A stretch of DNA of 64,000 bases from Solirubrobacter soli DSM 22325 (GTDB taxonomy: Bacteria; Actinomycetota; Thermoleophilia; Solirubrobacterales; Solirubrobacteraceae): the NCBI RefSeq assembly GCF_000423665.1, contig NZ_AUIK01000022.1:1-64000 (forward strand). Direction: 5' to 3'. Of the stretch, positions 8,306 to 16,531 are shown one piece after another; positions within the stretch are counted from its first letter, which is position 1; every line of letters begins with the position of its first letter. The notes below the pieces were generated by a model that saw only the letters and a list, made by a program, of their open reading frames with translations, searched no databases and was not told the origin of the DNA. A program made the position numbers and the translations under genes.

Positions 8306-9696
8306 CCCAGTACGAACCCGTGATCGGGCTGGAGATCCACGTCCAGCTCAAGACCCGCACGAAGATGTTCTGCGGCTGCGAGCTGAGCTTCGGCGAGGAG
8401 CCCAACACCCGCACCTGCCCGGTGTGCCTCGGCCTGCCCGGAACGCTGCCGGTGACGAATGCCCAGGCCGTGACGTACGGGATCATGATGGGCCTCGCGC
8501 TGGGCTGCGAGATCGCGCCGCGGTCGATCTTCCACCGCAAGAACTACTTCTATCCGGACCTCTCCAAGGGCTACCAGATCTCCCAGTACGACATCCCGCT
8601 CTGCCTGGGCGGGCGGCTGGGGGACGTGCGCATCCACCGCATCCACCTCGAGGAGGACGCCGCCAAGCTCGTCCATCTCGGGACGAGCGGGCGCATCCAC
8701 GGCTCCGACGCGTCGATCGTCGACTACAACCGCGGCGGCACGCCGCTGGCGGAGATCGTCACCGAGCCCGACATCCACTCGGCCGAGCAGGCCCGCGACT
8801 GGCTGCAGCTGCTGCGCGAGACCCTGCGCCAGCTGGGCGTGTCCGACGTGAACATGGAGGAGGGCTCGCTGCGCTGCGACGCCAACGTCTCCATCCGCCC
8901 CGTCGGCACCACCGAGCTCGGGACCAAGACCGAGCTGAAGAACATGAACTCGTTCCGGTTCGTGATGCAGGGCATCAACGCCGAGATCGCGCGCCAGACG
9001 GCGCTGCTGGAGGCGGGTGAGGCCGTCGTGCAGGAGACGCTGCACTTCGACCCTGTCAGCGGCCGGATCAGCTCGCTGCGTTCCAAGGAGGAGGCGCACG
9101 ACTACCGCTACTTCCCGGAGCCCGACCTCGTCCCGCTGGTGCCGACGCCGGAGATGCTGGAGACCGCGCGCCGCGCGATCCCCGAGCTCCCCGCCGAGCG
9201 CTCCGCCCGCTACGAGAACGACTTCGGGCTCTCGCCGGACACCGCGTACCTGTTCAGCTTCGAGCCCGAGTGGGGCGAGTACTTCGAGCAGGCCGCGGGC
9301 GAGGACCCCAAGGCCACGGCGATCTGGGTGACCGAGCTGCGCTCGCGCGACGGCGCGTCCGTCGCCCCGGAGACCCTGGCCAAGCTCGTCACGCTCGTCA
9401 CCGCCAAGACGGTCACGGCGGCCGCGGGCCGGACGATCCTCGACAAGCTCGTCGCCGACGGCGGCGACCCCGCCGAGATCGCCGAGCGCGAAGGCCTGAC
9501 GGCGATGGAGGACTCCGGCGAGCTCGAGGCCATCGTCGCCAAGGTGATCGCCGACAATCCGGACGTGGTCGAGCGCATCCAGGGCGGCAACGCGAAGGCG
9601 ATGGGCGCCCTGGTCGGCCCGATCATGCGCGAGACGAAGGGCCGCGCCGACGGCGGAGAGGTCAACCGGTTGCTGCGGAGTGCCCTCGGTCTCTGA
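8302..9696 (+). CDS. gatB: Glutamyl-tRNA(Gln)/aspartyl-tRNA(Asn) amidotransferase subunit B
   Basis: A 464-residue GatB, the tRNA-binding and kinase subunit that activates the misacylated residue and receives ammonia from GatA. It begins at the GTG overlapping the gatA stop. The start reads YEPVIGLEIHVQL, followed by zinc-site cysteines in FCGCELSF and RTCPVCLGLPG, and later DYNRGGTPLAEIVTEPD and KTELKNMNSFRF. The C-terminal helical/YqeY tail is complete (GNAKAMGALVGPIM). The downstream PLP-enzyme gene starts inside its last 17 bp. Confidence 0.97.
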   Translation: MTQYEPVIGLEIHVQLKTRTKMFCGCELSFGEEPNTRTCPVCLGLPGTLPVTNAQAVTYGIMMGLALGCEIAPRSIFHRKNYFYPDLSKGYQISQYDIPLCLGGRLGDVRIHRIHLEEDAAKLVHLGTSGRIHGSDASIVDYNRGGTPLAEIVTEPDIHSAEQARDWLQLLRETLRQLGVSDVNMEEGSLRCDANVSIRPVGTTELGTKTELKNMNSFRFVMQGINAEIARQTALLEAGEAVVQETLHFDPVSGRISSLRSKEEAHDYRYFPEPDLVPLVPTPEMLETARRAIPELPAERSARYENDFGLSPDTAYLFSFEPEWGEYFEQAAGEDPKATAIWVTELRSRDGASVAPETLAKLVTLVTAKTVTAAAGRTILDKLVADGGDPAEIAEREGLTAMEDSGELEAIVAKVIADNPDVVERIQGGNAKAMGALVGPIMRETKGRADGGEVNRLLRSALGL

Positions 9697-10564
9697 CCTC
9701 GGCGTCTTCGAGACACCACTGGAGCCCGCTCCGCGGCTCGCGGAGCGGCTCGGCCTGCAACCGGGCGACCTCTGGATCAAGCGCGACGACTTCCTCGGCT
9801 TCGGCGGCGGCGGGAACAAGCTGCGCAAGCTCGAGCACCTCGTGGGTGACGCGGTCGAGCGCGGCGCCCGCTGCCTGGTCACGAGCGGCGCCGCGCAGAG
9901 CAACTACGCGCGGCTGACCGCCGCGAGCGCGCGGCGGCTCGGCCTGGACGTCGTCCTGTGCCTGCGGCGCGGCTCCGGCACCGGCAACCTCACGCTCGAC
10001 GCCGTCTTCGGCGCCGAGATCGTCTGGGACGGCAACCCGGAGCAGGTGGCGGCGACGATCCCGGACGCCGTCGTGCTCCCGTACGGCGGCTCGAGCGAGC
10101 TCGGCGCCCGCGGGTACGTCACGTGCGCGGAGGAGATCATCGCGGCCGCGCCCGACGTGCGCCACGTGGTCGTGGCGGTCGGGAGCGGCGGCACGATGGC
10201 GGGGCTGGTGCGCGGCCTCGGCCCGGAGCGCGTGCTCGGGGTCGACACCGGCGCGGTCTCGGACCCGGTGGCGACCGTCGCGGACTTCGCCGGGATGGAC
10301 GCGCTGCGGATCCGCGTCGACCAGGTCGGCCCTGGCTACGAGCTCCTGACCGACGCGGCCCGCTCGGCGATCGAGCTGGCCGGCCGGACCGAGGGCATCG
10401 TGCTCGACCCGGTCTACACGGCCAAGGCGATGGCGGGCCTCGCCGCCGCGGTGCGCGACGGCGAGATCCGGCCGGGGGAGAAGACCGTGTTCGTCCACAC
10501 GGGCGGCCTCGTCGGCCTCTTCGGCCACCCCTACGCGGACGAGCTGACTCAACAGCTCATGTAG
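9680..10564 (+). CDS. PLP-dependent D-cysteine desulfhydrase / ACC-deaminase-like enzyme
   Basis: A 294-residue fold-type II PLP enzyme. The early motif LWIKRDDFLGFGGGGNKLRK holds the probable Schiff-base lysine (NKLRKLEH), followed by TSGAAQSNYARLTAA; VAVGSGGTMAGL is the phosphate-binding loop. This family includes D-cysteine desulfhydrase and 1-aminocyclopropane-1-carboxylate deaminase; motif inspection cannot separate them. The GTG start overlaps gatB by 17 bp. Its 3' end overlaps the convergent gene at 10549 by 16 bp. Confidence 0.85.
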   Translation: MPSVSDLGVFETPLEPAPRLAERLGLQPGDLWIKRDDFLGFGGGGNKLRKLEHLVGDAVERGARCLVTSGAAQSNYARLTAASARRLGLDVVLCLRRGSGTGNLTLDAVFGAEIVWDGNPEQVAATIPDAVVLPYGGSSELGARGYVTCAEEIIAAAPDVRHVVVAVGSGGTMAGLVRGLGPERVLGVDTGAVSDPVATVADFAGMDALRIRVDQVGPGYELLTDAARSAIELAGRTEGIVLDPVYTAKAMAGLAAAVRDGEIRPGEKTVFVHTGGLVGLFGHPYADELTQQLM

Positions 10565-11103
10565 GGCGCCGGCTTCTCGCCGCCGTCGGCGCCCGGGCGC
10601 TGGGTCGGGTGCGCGCACAGCCAGGCGTGCGCTTCGGCGTCGCTCAAAGGCTTGATGTCGTAGTCGGCCGGCCCGAGGTCGATCACCTCGATCCCCTCCA
10701 GGGGCGGCGCGTACTCCCCGCTCGGGAGAAAGCAGGCGCCGCGGTGGTCCGGGTCGCCGCCGCAGCGGGCGGTGACGCCCTCGGCGGCCAAGGCCTGCTC
10801 GCGTTTGCGGTTCATGCGCGCGGTGGCCTCCGGGTGTTCGCGCAGCAGGACCGGTCCCTCGCCGTGGCCGAACGGGTTCTTGGCGTAGTACTGCCACTCG
10901 GGGGCGGCCGGGACGCTGTGGTCGACCTTCGGCTCGGACCAGATCACGCCCGTCGCGGCCGCCACCGCGGTCGAGCCCGCGAGCAGCACCGCGATCATCG
11001 TCAGCGGAGCGATCCAGCGACGCCGCGAGCGCCGCGCGGCGTCGCGGGCGACGGCGGGCAGGAGTGCCGCGCGGACGGCGGCGACGTCGGACTCCACGCT
11101 CAT
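10549..11103 (-). CDS. Single-pass membrane protein coupled to an ECF sigma factor
   Basis: A 184-residue protein of unknown family. Residues 1-30 are charged and Arg-rich (cytoplasmic), about 31-52 form one membrane helix (IAPLTMIAVLLAGSTAVAAA), and the remaining ~130 residues are polar and would lie outside, with three cysteines (CGG, ACF, and a terminal SC). Its start overlaps the stop of the sigma factor by 4 bp (ATGA). That topology and context resemble anti-sigma or sigma-associated membrane proteins, but no known anti-sigma motif is visible. Confidence 0.7.
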   Translation of the reverse strand: MSVESDVAAVRAALLPAVARDAARRSRRRWIAPLTMIAVLLAGSTAVAAATGVIWSEPKVDHSVPAAPEWQYYAKNPFGHGEGPVLLREHPEATARMNRKREQALAAEGVTARCGGDPDHRGACFLPSGEYAPPLEGIEVIDLGPADYDIKPLSDAEAHAWLCAHPTQRPGADGGEKPAPYMSC

Positions 11104-11630
11104 GACACGGCTCCTTCAGGGCTCAAAGTGGGGGAGGGCTCGCGCCGCAGCTCGCGCAGCCCGCGCGAGACCCGCAGGCGCGCCGCGGTGTTGGAGCAGC
11201 CCAGGCGGCGGGCGAGCTCGTGGTAGTCGAGCTGCTCGACGACGCGCAGCAGCACGGCCTCACGCGTCCCGTCTCCAAGCCGCGCCAGCCGCGCGCTCAG
11301 CTCGGCGCGCAGCGCCGCCGCATCCAGACGCTCGTCAGCCTCGTCGACGAGCGCGGGCTCCAGAGCGGCGACGCCGAGTCGCCGGCGCGCGCGGTCCTCG
11401 ACCTCGAGGCGCCGGTAGTAGCCGAACAGCAGGTGCTGGGCGATCCCGAACAGCCACGCGCGGGCGGGCCCGCGCTCGGGCTTGAAGCGCCGCCGCGAGC
11501 ACCACGCCTCGGCGAACGTCTCAGCGAGCAGCTCCTGCGCGGTGTCCGGGTCCGATCGTCGCCGCAACCATGCGGCGAGCGCCGGCGCGTGCCGGTCATA
11601 GAGCTCCGCGAACGCGGCCTCGTCGATCAT
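11100..11630 (-). CDS. ECF-family RNA polymerase sigma factor
   Basis: A 176-residue sigma factor. Region 2 spans about residues 8-75 (FAELYDRHAPALAAWLRRRS, ARAWLFGIAQHLL) and region 4 about 105-165 (LARLGDGTREAVLLRVVEQL, then an HTH ending in SNTAARLRVSRGLREL). It is third in a minus-strand operon: kinase, response regulator (18 bp upstream), this gene, then the membrane protein overlapping by 4 bp. It probably transcribes a small regulon under control of the two-component pair; its promoter motif is unknown. Confidence 0.9.
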   Translation of the reverse strand: MIDEAAFAELYDRHAPALAAWLRRRSDPDTAQELLAETFAEAWCSRRRFKPERGPARAWLFGIAQHLLFGYYRRLEVEDRARRRLGVAALEPALVDEADERLDAAALRAELSARLARLGDGTREAVLLRVVEQLDYHELARRLGCSNTAARLRVSRGLRELRREPSPTLSPEGAVS

Positions 11631-11648
11631 GCTCTCTATTGACGGAGC

Positions 11649-12296
11649 TCACCGGGAATGTGTCTCCTGGATCAGCAAGGCGACCTGGACGCGGTTCTCG
11701 ACCTCGAGCTTGACCAGCAGCCGCGAGACGTGTGCCTTGACCGTCGCGACGCTCATGTGCAGCTCGCGCGCGATGTCCGCGTTCGCCGCGCCGCGCCCGA
11801 CCGCGAGCGCCACCTCGCGCTCGCGCGCCGAGAGCGTCTCCAGCCGCGCCCGCGCCGCGTCGTGGCGGCCGCCGTCGTCGCCCGCGACGAGCGCGATCAG
11901 CTGGCGGGTGACGGCGGGGGAGAGCATGCTGTCGCCGGCGTGGACGTGCTCGATGGCGCGCACGATCTCCGCCGGCGGCGTGTCCTTCAGGAGGAACCCC
12001 GCGGCGCCCGCCCGCAGCGCGCGCAGGACCAGTTCGTCGGCGTCGAACGTCGTCAGCACGACCACGGCCGGGGGCGACGGTTGGGAGCGCACCAGCCGCG
12101 TGGCTTCGATCCCGTCCACGATCGGCATGCGGATGTCCATCAGCACGACGTCCGGGCGGTGGCGGTCGATCGCGGCGAGCACCTCGCGCCCGTCCTCGGC
12201 CTCGCCCACGATCTCGACGCTGCCGGACAGCATCATCCGCAGCCCGGAGCGCACGAGCGCGTCGTCGTCGACCAACAGGACGCGGATCATGTCCAC
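11649..12296 (-). CDS. NarL/FixJ-family response regulator
   Basis: A 215-residue two-component regulator. The receiver domain (residues 1-120) has the acidic pair DDD (10-12), phospho-acceptor Asp54 in VVLMDIRMP, a switch Thr in VVLTTFDAD, and Lys in GFLLKDTPP. The C-terminal LuxR-type HTH (about 150-210) reads LSAREREVALAVGRGAANAD then VKAHVSRLLVKLEV. It overlaps the upstream histidine kinase gene by 10 bp and is its probable partner. Likely targets are the divergent ABC exporter and its own operon. Confidence 0.94.
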   Translation of the reverse strand: MDMIRVLLVDDDALVRSGLRMMLSGSVEIVGEAEDGREVLAAIDRHRPDVVLMDIRMPIVDGIEATRLVRSQPSPPAVVVLTTFDADELVLRALRAGAAGFLLKDTPPAEIVRAIEHVHAGDSMLSPAVTRQLIALVAGDDGGRHDAARARLETLSAREREVALAVGRGAANADIARELHMSVATVKAHVSRLLVKLEVENRVQVALLIQETHSR

Positions 12297-13447
12297 GGCA
12301 ACGTGGCTCGCAGGACGAAGTCACCGCGCGGGTTCGGGCCGTGCTCGAGCTCGCCGCCCACCAGCTCGACGCGTTCGGCCAGGCCGATCAGCCCGCTGCC
12401 GGCGCCGTCGGACTCGACCCGTTGCGCGGAGCGGCGCGACACGACCTCCACCACCAGCTCGTCGGCCGCGGCCACGGTCACCTCGACGGCGGCGGCGGGC
12501 GCGTGCTTGCGCGCGTTCGTCAGCCCCTCCTGGACGACGCGGTACGCCGTGCGGCCGAGCAGGACGTCGCCGCCCGCGGCGTCGACGTGCGCCTCCACCT
12601 TCATCCCCGCCGCGCGCGACTCCTCGATCAGCGACGGGATCGCGTCCAGCGTCGGCTGCGGCGGCGCCGTGCTGTCGGCGCCGGCGCGAAGGACGCCGAT
12701 GACCTCGCGCAGCTCCTGCAGCGCCTCGCGCGCGTTGGCGCGGATCACCCCCGCGGCCTCGGCGATCTCCTCGGGCGGCGCGTCCGGGCGGAACTCCAGC
12801 GCCCCCGCGTGCACGCTCAGCAGGGAGAGCCGGTGCGCGAGCACGTCGTGCATCTCGCCGGCGATACGGCGCCGCTCCGCCTCGCGCGCCTGCTCGATGT
12901 GGGCGCGCTGCTCGGCCTCGGCCTGGCGCGCGCGCTCGTTGGCGGACCGCAGGAGGTCGCGCTGGGCGCGGGTGAACAGGCCCCACGGGATCACGATCAG
13001 CGTGATCAGGACCGACAGCGCCACCTCGACCGCGAACGGCAGCTCGTCGTCGGGGTAGATCAGCGTGTAGACCGTCGCCATCGCGAGGCCGAACGCGGCC
13101 GTGAGGACGAGCGCCCGCCGCGACCCGCGCAGCGCGACGTTGAACAGCGCGATCAGGCTCGCGCCCGCCACGAACGCCGAGAACGCGCTGAAGGTGATCG
13201 TGATCACCGCGACCGCGACGGGCCAGCGGCGCCGCCACCAGAGCGCGATCCAGCCGATGACGCCGGCGACGAGGTCGATCAGCGAGCCGAGCTCGGAGTG
13301 CTGGTCCTCGCTGGGGCTGAAGACCGCCACGCCGATGCCGATCGCGACGAGCATCATCGTGATGTCGACCAGCCAGTCGCGGCCCGTGCGCTTGGCACCG
13401 GGCTCCTCGAGCAGCGCGCTGGGAAGCAGGTGGCGGCGGTTCGGCAT
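12287..13447 (-). CDS. NarL-type sensor histidine kinase (HisKA_3)
   Basis: A 386-residue membrane kinase. Residues about 25-160 form five or six membrane helices in two groups, then a coiled linker (ARQAEAEQRAHIEQAREAER). The HisKA_3 dimerisation helix has the phospho-acceptor His200 in RRIAGEMHDVLAHRLSLL. The HATPase domain has QEGLTNARKHAP (N box) and GSGLIGLAERVELVGG (G box). No separate sensor domain is visible, so it may sense through the membrane like LiaS/DesK-type kinases. Next to a response regulator and divergent from an ABC transporter. Confidence 0.93.
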   Translation of the reverse strand: MPNRRHLLPSALLEEPGAKRTGRDWLVDITMMLVAIGIGVAVFSPSEDQHSELGSLIDLVAGVIGWIALWWRRRWPVAVAVITITFSAFSAFVAGASLIALFNVALRGSRRALVLTAAFGLAMATVYTLIYPDDELPFAVEVALSVLITLIVIPWGLFTRAQRDLLRSANERARQAEAEQRAHIEQAREAERRRIAGEMHDVLAHRLSLLSVHAGALEFRPDAPPEEIAEAAGVIRANAREALQELREVIGVLRAGADSTAPPQPTLDAIPSLIEESRAAGMKVEAHVDAAGGDVLLGRTAYRVVQEGLTNARKHAPAAAVEVTVAAADELVVEVVSRRSAQRVESDGAGSGLIGLAERVELVGGELEHGPNPRGDFVLRATLPWT

Positions 13448-13556
13448 CGCTCCGCCAATGTACGCCCGAAGGAGGATTCCGACCCCCTACCGAAGTCGAT
13501 CCCACTGTCGACTCCAGGCAGTGTTCGGCGCCGCCGCCGCGCCCGATGCTGAGGCC

Positions 13557-14435
13557 ATGATCGAAGCGACAGGACTCACGAAGCGCCTCGGCGGGCGCAC
13601 CGTGGTCAGCGACGTCTCCTTCCGCTGCGAGCCGGGCACCGTGACCGGTTTCCTCGGACCCAACGGCGCCGGCAAGACCACGACGATGCGGATGCTCGTC
13701 GGCCTCTCGGACCCCGAGGCGGGCGCGTCGCGCGTGCTCGACCGGCCGTACCGCGAGCTCGAGAATCCCGGCCGGCGGGTGGGCGTGCTGCTCGACGCGT
13801 CCGCCCAGCACCCCGGCCGCACCGGCCGCGAGGCGCTCACGGTCTCCGCCCTGATGATGGGCGTCGACACGTCGCGGGTGGACGAGCTGCTGCAGCTGGT
13901 CGGGCTGGACAAGAGCGCCGCGAAGAAGCGGGTGCGCCAGTACTCGCTCGGCATGCGCCAGCGGCTCGGGCTCGCCAACGCGCTGCTCGGCGACCCCGAG
14001 GTGCTGATCCTCGACGAGCCCGCCAACGGCCTGGACCCGGAGGGGATCCGCTGGATGCGCGGCCTCCTGCGCGACTTCGCCGACCGCGGCGGCACCGTCT
14101 TCCTCTCGAGCCACCTGCTCCTGGAGGTCGAGGCGGTCGCCGACCGGCTGCTGATCATCGGCGGCGGCCGGATCGTCGCCGACGGCTCGTGCGAGGAGCT
14201 GCTCTCCGGCGCGGGCGTGCTCGTGCGCGCCACCGACGACGAGGAGCTCGCGGCCGCCCTGCGCGCCGCAGACCTCGACTACCAGACGGTCGACGGCGGT
14301 TTCGTCGTCGACGCTTCCGCCGAGTCCGTCGGCGCCGCCGCGCTGCGCGGAGCCGTGATCCTCACCCACCTGGGCCCGTCCGAGGGCGCCGGGCTCGAAC
14401 AACTCTTCTTCGACCTCACCGAGGTGCCCGCATGA
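13557..14435 (+). CDS. ABC transporter ATP-binding protein (exporter type)
   Basis: A 292-residue ATPase. Walker A is GPNGAGKTTT, the signature is QYSLGMRQRLGLA, Walker B is LILDEPANGLDP, and the H loop is in FLSSHLLLEVE. The C-terminal ~80 residues form the extension common to exporter ATPases of the DrrA/NatA type. The ATG at 13557 is the family-typical start (MIEATGLTKR); the reading frame stays open further upstream but only over the divergent kinase gene. It overlaps the permease gene by 4 bp. Substrate unknown; drug, peptide or lipid export under the adjacent two-component system is a reasonable guess. Confidence 0.93.
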   Translation: MIEATGLTKRLGGRTVVSDVSFRCEPGTVTGFLGPNGAGKTTTMRMLVGLSDPEAGASRVLDRPYRELENPGRRVGVLLDASAQHPGRTGREALTVSALMMGVDTSRVDELLQLVGLDKSAAKKRVRQYSLGMRQRLGLANALLGDPEVLILDEPANGLDPEGIRWMRGLLRDFADRGGTVFLSSHLLLEVEAVADRLLIIGGGRIVADGSCEELLSGAGVLVRATDDEELAAALRAADLDYQTVDGGFVVDASAESVGAAALRGAVILTHLGPSEGAGLEQLFFDLTEVPA

Positions 14436-15154
14436 CCGTCTCGTTCCCGCGCCTGACCTGGGTCGAGCTGCGCAAGATGGTCGACACCCGCGCCGGCTTC
14501 TGGCTGCAACTCGGGACCGCCGTGCTGACCCTCGGCGTCGTGATCCTCTTCTGCATCTTCGCCGACACCAAGGACCTGATCTTGCGCGACGCGTTCGCGC
14601 TCGCGATCACCCCGGCGAGCATCCTGCTCCCGATCATCGGCATCCTGCTGGTGTCCTCGGAGTGGTCCCAGCGCACCGCGCTGATCACCTTCACGCTCGT
14701 TCCAAAGCGCATGCGGGTGATGAACGCCAAGATCGTCGCCAGCCTCTCGCTGGGCGCGATCGCGATGGTGATCGCGTTCGCCGTCGCGGTCGTCGCGATC
14801 CTCGCCGTCGGCGGCTCGTGGGAGCTGGGGATCGGCGTCTTCGGCCAGATCGCGCTGCTCTGCGTGATCTCGATCCTCACCGGCGTCGCCTTCGGCGCCG
14901 CCTTCCTCAGCTCGGCGCCCGCGATCGTCCTCTACTTCGCGCTGCCGATCGCCTGGGCCGCGCTCGGCTCGATCCCGTTCCTCAATGACGCCGCGGACTG
15001 GCTGGACACCACCCGCACCACCTCGCCGATGACCGAGCACCTGCTGAGCGGCACCGAGTGGGCGCAGTTCGCGACCTCCGAGCTGCTGTGGCTGGCGGTC
15101 CCGCTCGCGGTCGGCCTGTTCCGGATCGCCCGGGGCGAGATCCGCGCCGCCTAG
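14432..15154 (+). CDS. ABC transporter permease (ABC-2 type)
   Basis: A 240-residue membrane protein with about six hydrophobic segments (for example FWLQLGTAVLTLGVVILFC and ITPASILLPIIGILLV) and an amphipathic N-terminal helix (LTWVELRKMVDTRAGF) typical of ABC-2 permeases. SSEWSQRTALITFTLVPKR after the second segment is a common ABC-2 motif. Starts at the ATG overlapping the ATPase stop. Its last 4 bp overlap the convergent gene at 15151. Confidence 0.9.
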   Translation: MTVSFPRLTWVELRKMVDTRAGFWLQLGTAVLTLGVVILFCIFADTKDLILRDAFALAITPASILLPIIGILLVSSEWSQRTALITFTLVPKRMRVMNAKIVASLSLGAIAMVIAFAVAVVAILAVGGSWELGIGVFGQIALLCVISILTGVAFGAAFLSSAPAIVLYFALPIAWAALGSIPFLNDAADWLDTTRTTSPMTEHLLSGTEWAQFATSELLWLAVPLAVGLFRIARGEIRAA

Positions 15155-15780
15155 TTCAGCCGCGCGAGCAGCCTCGCGTGCTCGCGCTCGCGGTAGTCGC
15201 CCTCCAACGGGAGCGTCAGCGCGCGGGCGGCGATCGCGAGCGCCAAGTCGCCCGTGCGCTCCGCCCGCTCCGCGATCCGGTCGAGGATCGTCGCCGTCGT
15301 CTCGTGCGCGCACTGCCATTCGAGGTCGACCCCGAGTGTCCGCCCGTCGAGCAGCCGCCCGCTCGCCTCGACCACCAACGGCGCGTCGGGATGCGCGAGA
15401 TATAAGGGGTCTGTCCCCTCAACTTCGTGTTCGTACGAAAAGCCCTGCTCAGAGCGAAAGCGCATTGTTGAGGGGACAGACCCCGGATTCTGCGGCGCGA
15501 CGAGGTCGACGGACAGGCCCGCCCGCTGTGCTGCCGCGGCGACCGCGAGCGCGACGCCAGCCGAGTCGCCGGCGCGGGCGCGCAGGACGTCCGGCAGCAG
15601 CAGGGCCGGCCCGTGCCCGAACGTCTCGCACAACACGCCCACGGCCTGCAGTTCGCTGTAGGCGTCGCCGGGCGCAAGCGACGCGGCCAGCTCGGCCAGC
15701 GCGAGATCCGTGCCCTCGAGCGAACAGCCGAGCTCGCGCGCGACCGACAGCGCGACCTCAGCGTGAGCGGGGCAACCCAC
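15151..15780 (-). CDS. SirB1/transglutaminase-like protein with an inserted palindromic element
   Basis: A 209-residue protein, weakly similar by eye to SirB1-type transglutaminase-like proteins: LPDVLRARAGDSAGVALAVA fits the GIPISLA-like segment, VVEASGRLLDGRTLG a later one, and the tail (ILDRIAERAERTGDLALAIA) resembles the C-terminal helices. Clear catalytic residues are not visible. The stretch between residues about 99 and 127 (PGSVPSTMRF..EVEGTDPLYL) is encoded by a palindromic, AT-richer element at 15406-15484 and looks like a later in-frame insertion. The GTG start overlaps the rpsD stop by one base, implying coupling. Confidence 0.7.
   Translation of the reverse strand: MGCPAHAEVALSVARELGCSLEGTDLALAELAASLAPGDAYSELQAVGVLCETFGHGPALLLPDVLRARAGDSAGVALAVAAAAQRAGLSVDLVAPQNPGSVPSTMRFRSEQGFSYEHEVEGTDPLYLAHPDAPLVVEASGRLLDGRTLGVDLEWQCAHETTATILDRIAERAERTGDLALAIAARALTLPLEGDYREREHARLLARLN
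15406..15484. repeat. Composite palindromic element inside a coding sequence
   Basis: Two perfect 18-bp inverted arms, GGGGTCTGTCCCCTCAAC at 15406-15423 and its exact complement at 15467-15484, are separated by 43 bp. Each arm contains its own GGGG-TCTGT-CCCC palindrome, and the spacer has TTCGTACGAA. The segment is visibly richer in A+T than its surroundings. It is read through in frame on the minus strand. It resembles the AAAGGGGTCAGGCCCCTTT copies at 19658 and 58346 and may belong to the same dispersed family. Confidence 0.8.
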
Positions 15781-16403
15781 TAGAGACGTGAGTAGAGCTC
15801 GACGATCAGCTGCTCGTTGACCGGCGCGTTGATGTCCGACCGCTCCGGCAGGCGCAGCACCTTGCCCGTCAGCTGCTCGAAATCCGTCTGCAGCCAGCCC
15901 GACACCGCGCCCGTGAGCTCGGTGGCCGCGGCGGCCGACTCGCGGACCGCGTCCTTGATCGCGACGACCTCGCCCGGCACGACCAGGTAGGAGGCGATGT
16001 CGACCTTCTTGCCGTCCACGGTCACGTGGCCGTGGTTGACGAACTGGCGCGCCTGGGCGCGGGTGCCGGCGAAGCCGAGCCGGTAGACGACGTTGTCCAG
16101 CCGCCGCTCGAGCAGCGACAGCAGCTCCTCGCCCGTGATCCCGGGGGCGCGGTTGGCCTTGTCCACGTAGCGGCGGAACTGGCCCTCGCGCACGCCGTAG
16201 TAGCGCTTGCAGGTCTGCTTGGCGCGCAGCTGGGTCTGGTAGATGGAGACCTTGCGGCGGCGGTTCTGGCCGTGCTGCCCGGGAGGCGCGTCGCCGCGGC
16301 GCTCGAGTGCGGACTTGCCGTTGAGGGCCCGCTCACCCTTCAGGAAGAGCTCCACGCCCTCGCGGCGCGAAAGCTTCTCGACTGGTCCGGTGTGACGCCC
16401 CAT
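15780..16403 (-). CDS. rpsD: 30S ribosomal protein S4
   Basis: A 207-residue S4, a primary 16S rRNA-binding protein of the small subunit body. The N-terminus (MGRHTGPVEKLSRREG) lacks the zinc cysteines, so it is the C-minus type; GQHGQNRRRKVSIYQTQL is typical, and the S4 RNA-binding domain spans about residues 95-155 (RRLDNVVYRLGFAGTRAQAR, HGHVTVDG). An AGGAGA Shine-Dalgarno lies 8 bp before the ATG. The gene stands apart from other ribosomal genes and is coupled to the SirB1-like gene by a TAGTG stop/start overlap. Confidence 0.98.
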   Translation of the reverse strand: MGRHTGPVEKLSRREGVELFLKGERALNGKSALERRGDAPPGQHGQNRRRKVSIYQTQLRAKQTCKRYYGVREGQFRRYVDKANRAPGITGEELLSLLERRLDNVVYRLGFAGTRAQARQFVNHGHVTVDGKKVDIASYLVVPGEVVAIKDAVRESAAAATELTGAVSGWLQTDFEQLTGKVLRLPERSDINAPVNEQLIVELYSRL

Positions 16404-16435
16404 CTATCATTCTCCTACTGCCGAAGTCGGATTTA

Positions 16436-16473
16436 GTTAGGGCACCCTAACACATGGGGTCTGGACCCCATGT
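16436..16473. promoter_or_regulatory. Two adjacent palindromes upstream of rpsD
   Basis: GTTAGGG-CA-CCCTAAC at 16436-16451 is followed directly by ACATGGGGTC-TG-GACCCCATGT at 16452-16473 (10-bp perfect arms). They lie 33-70 bp upstream of the rpsD start and about 60-95 bp upstream of the plus-strand gene at 16532. The first could be an operator or part of the rpsD leader; the second resembles the GGGGTC..CCCC repeats elsewhere in the window. Confidence 0.5.
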
Positions 16474-16531
16474 TCCCCGTCTGGACATTCGTCCCATTAA
16501 GGAATTGGGAATCGCCTGGAACCATGTGGTC

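Noticed and set aside
16436..16451. GTTAGGGCACCCTAAC as an IdeR/DtxR iron box
   Set aside because: The half site of that box is AGGTTAG around a single central base; here the half is GTTAGGG with a two-base centre, so the match is only superficial.
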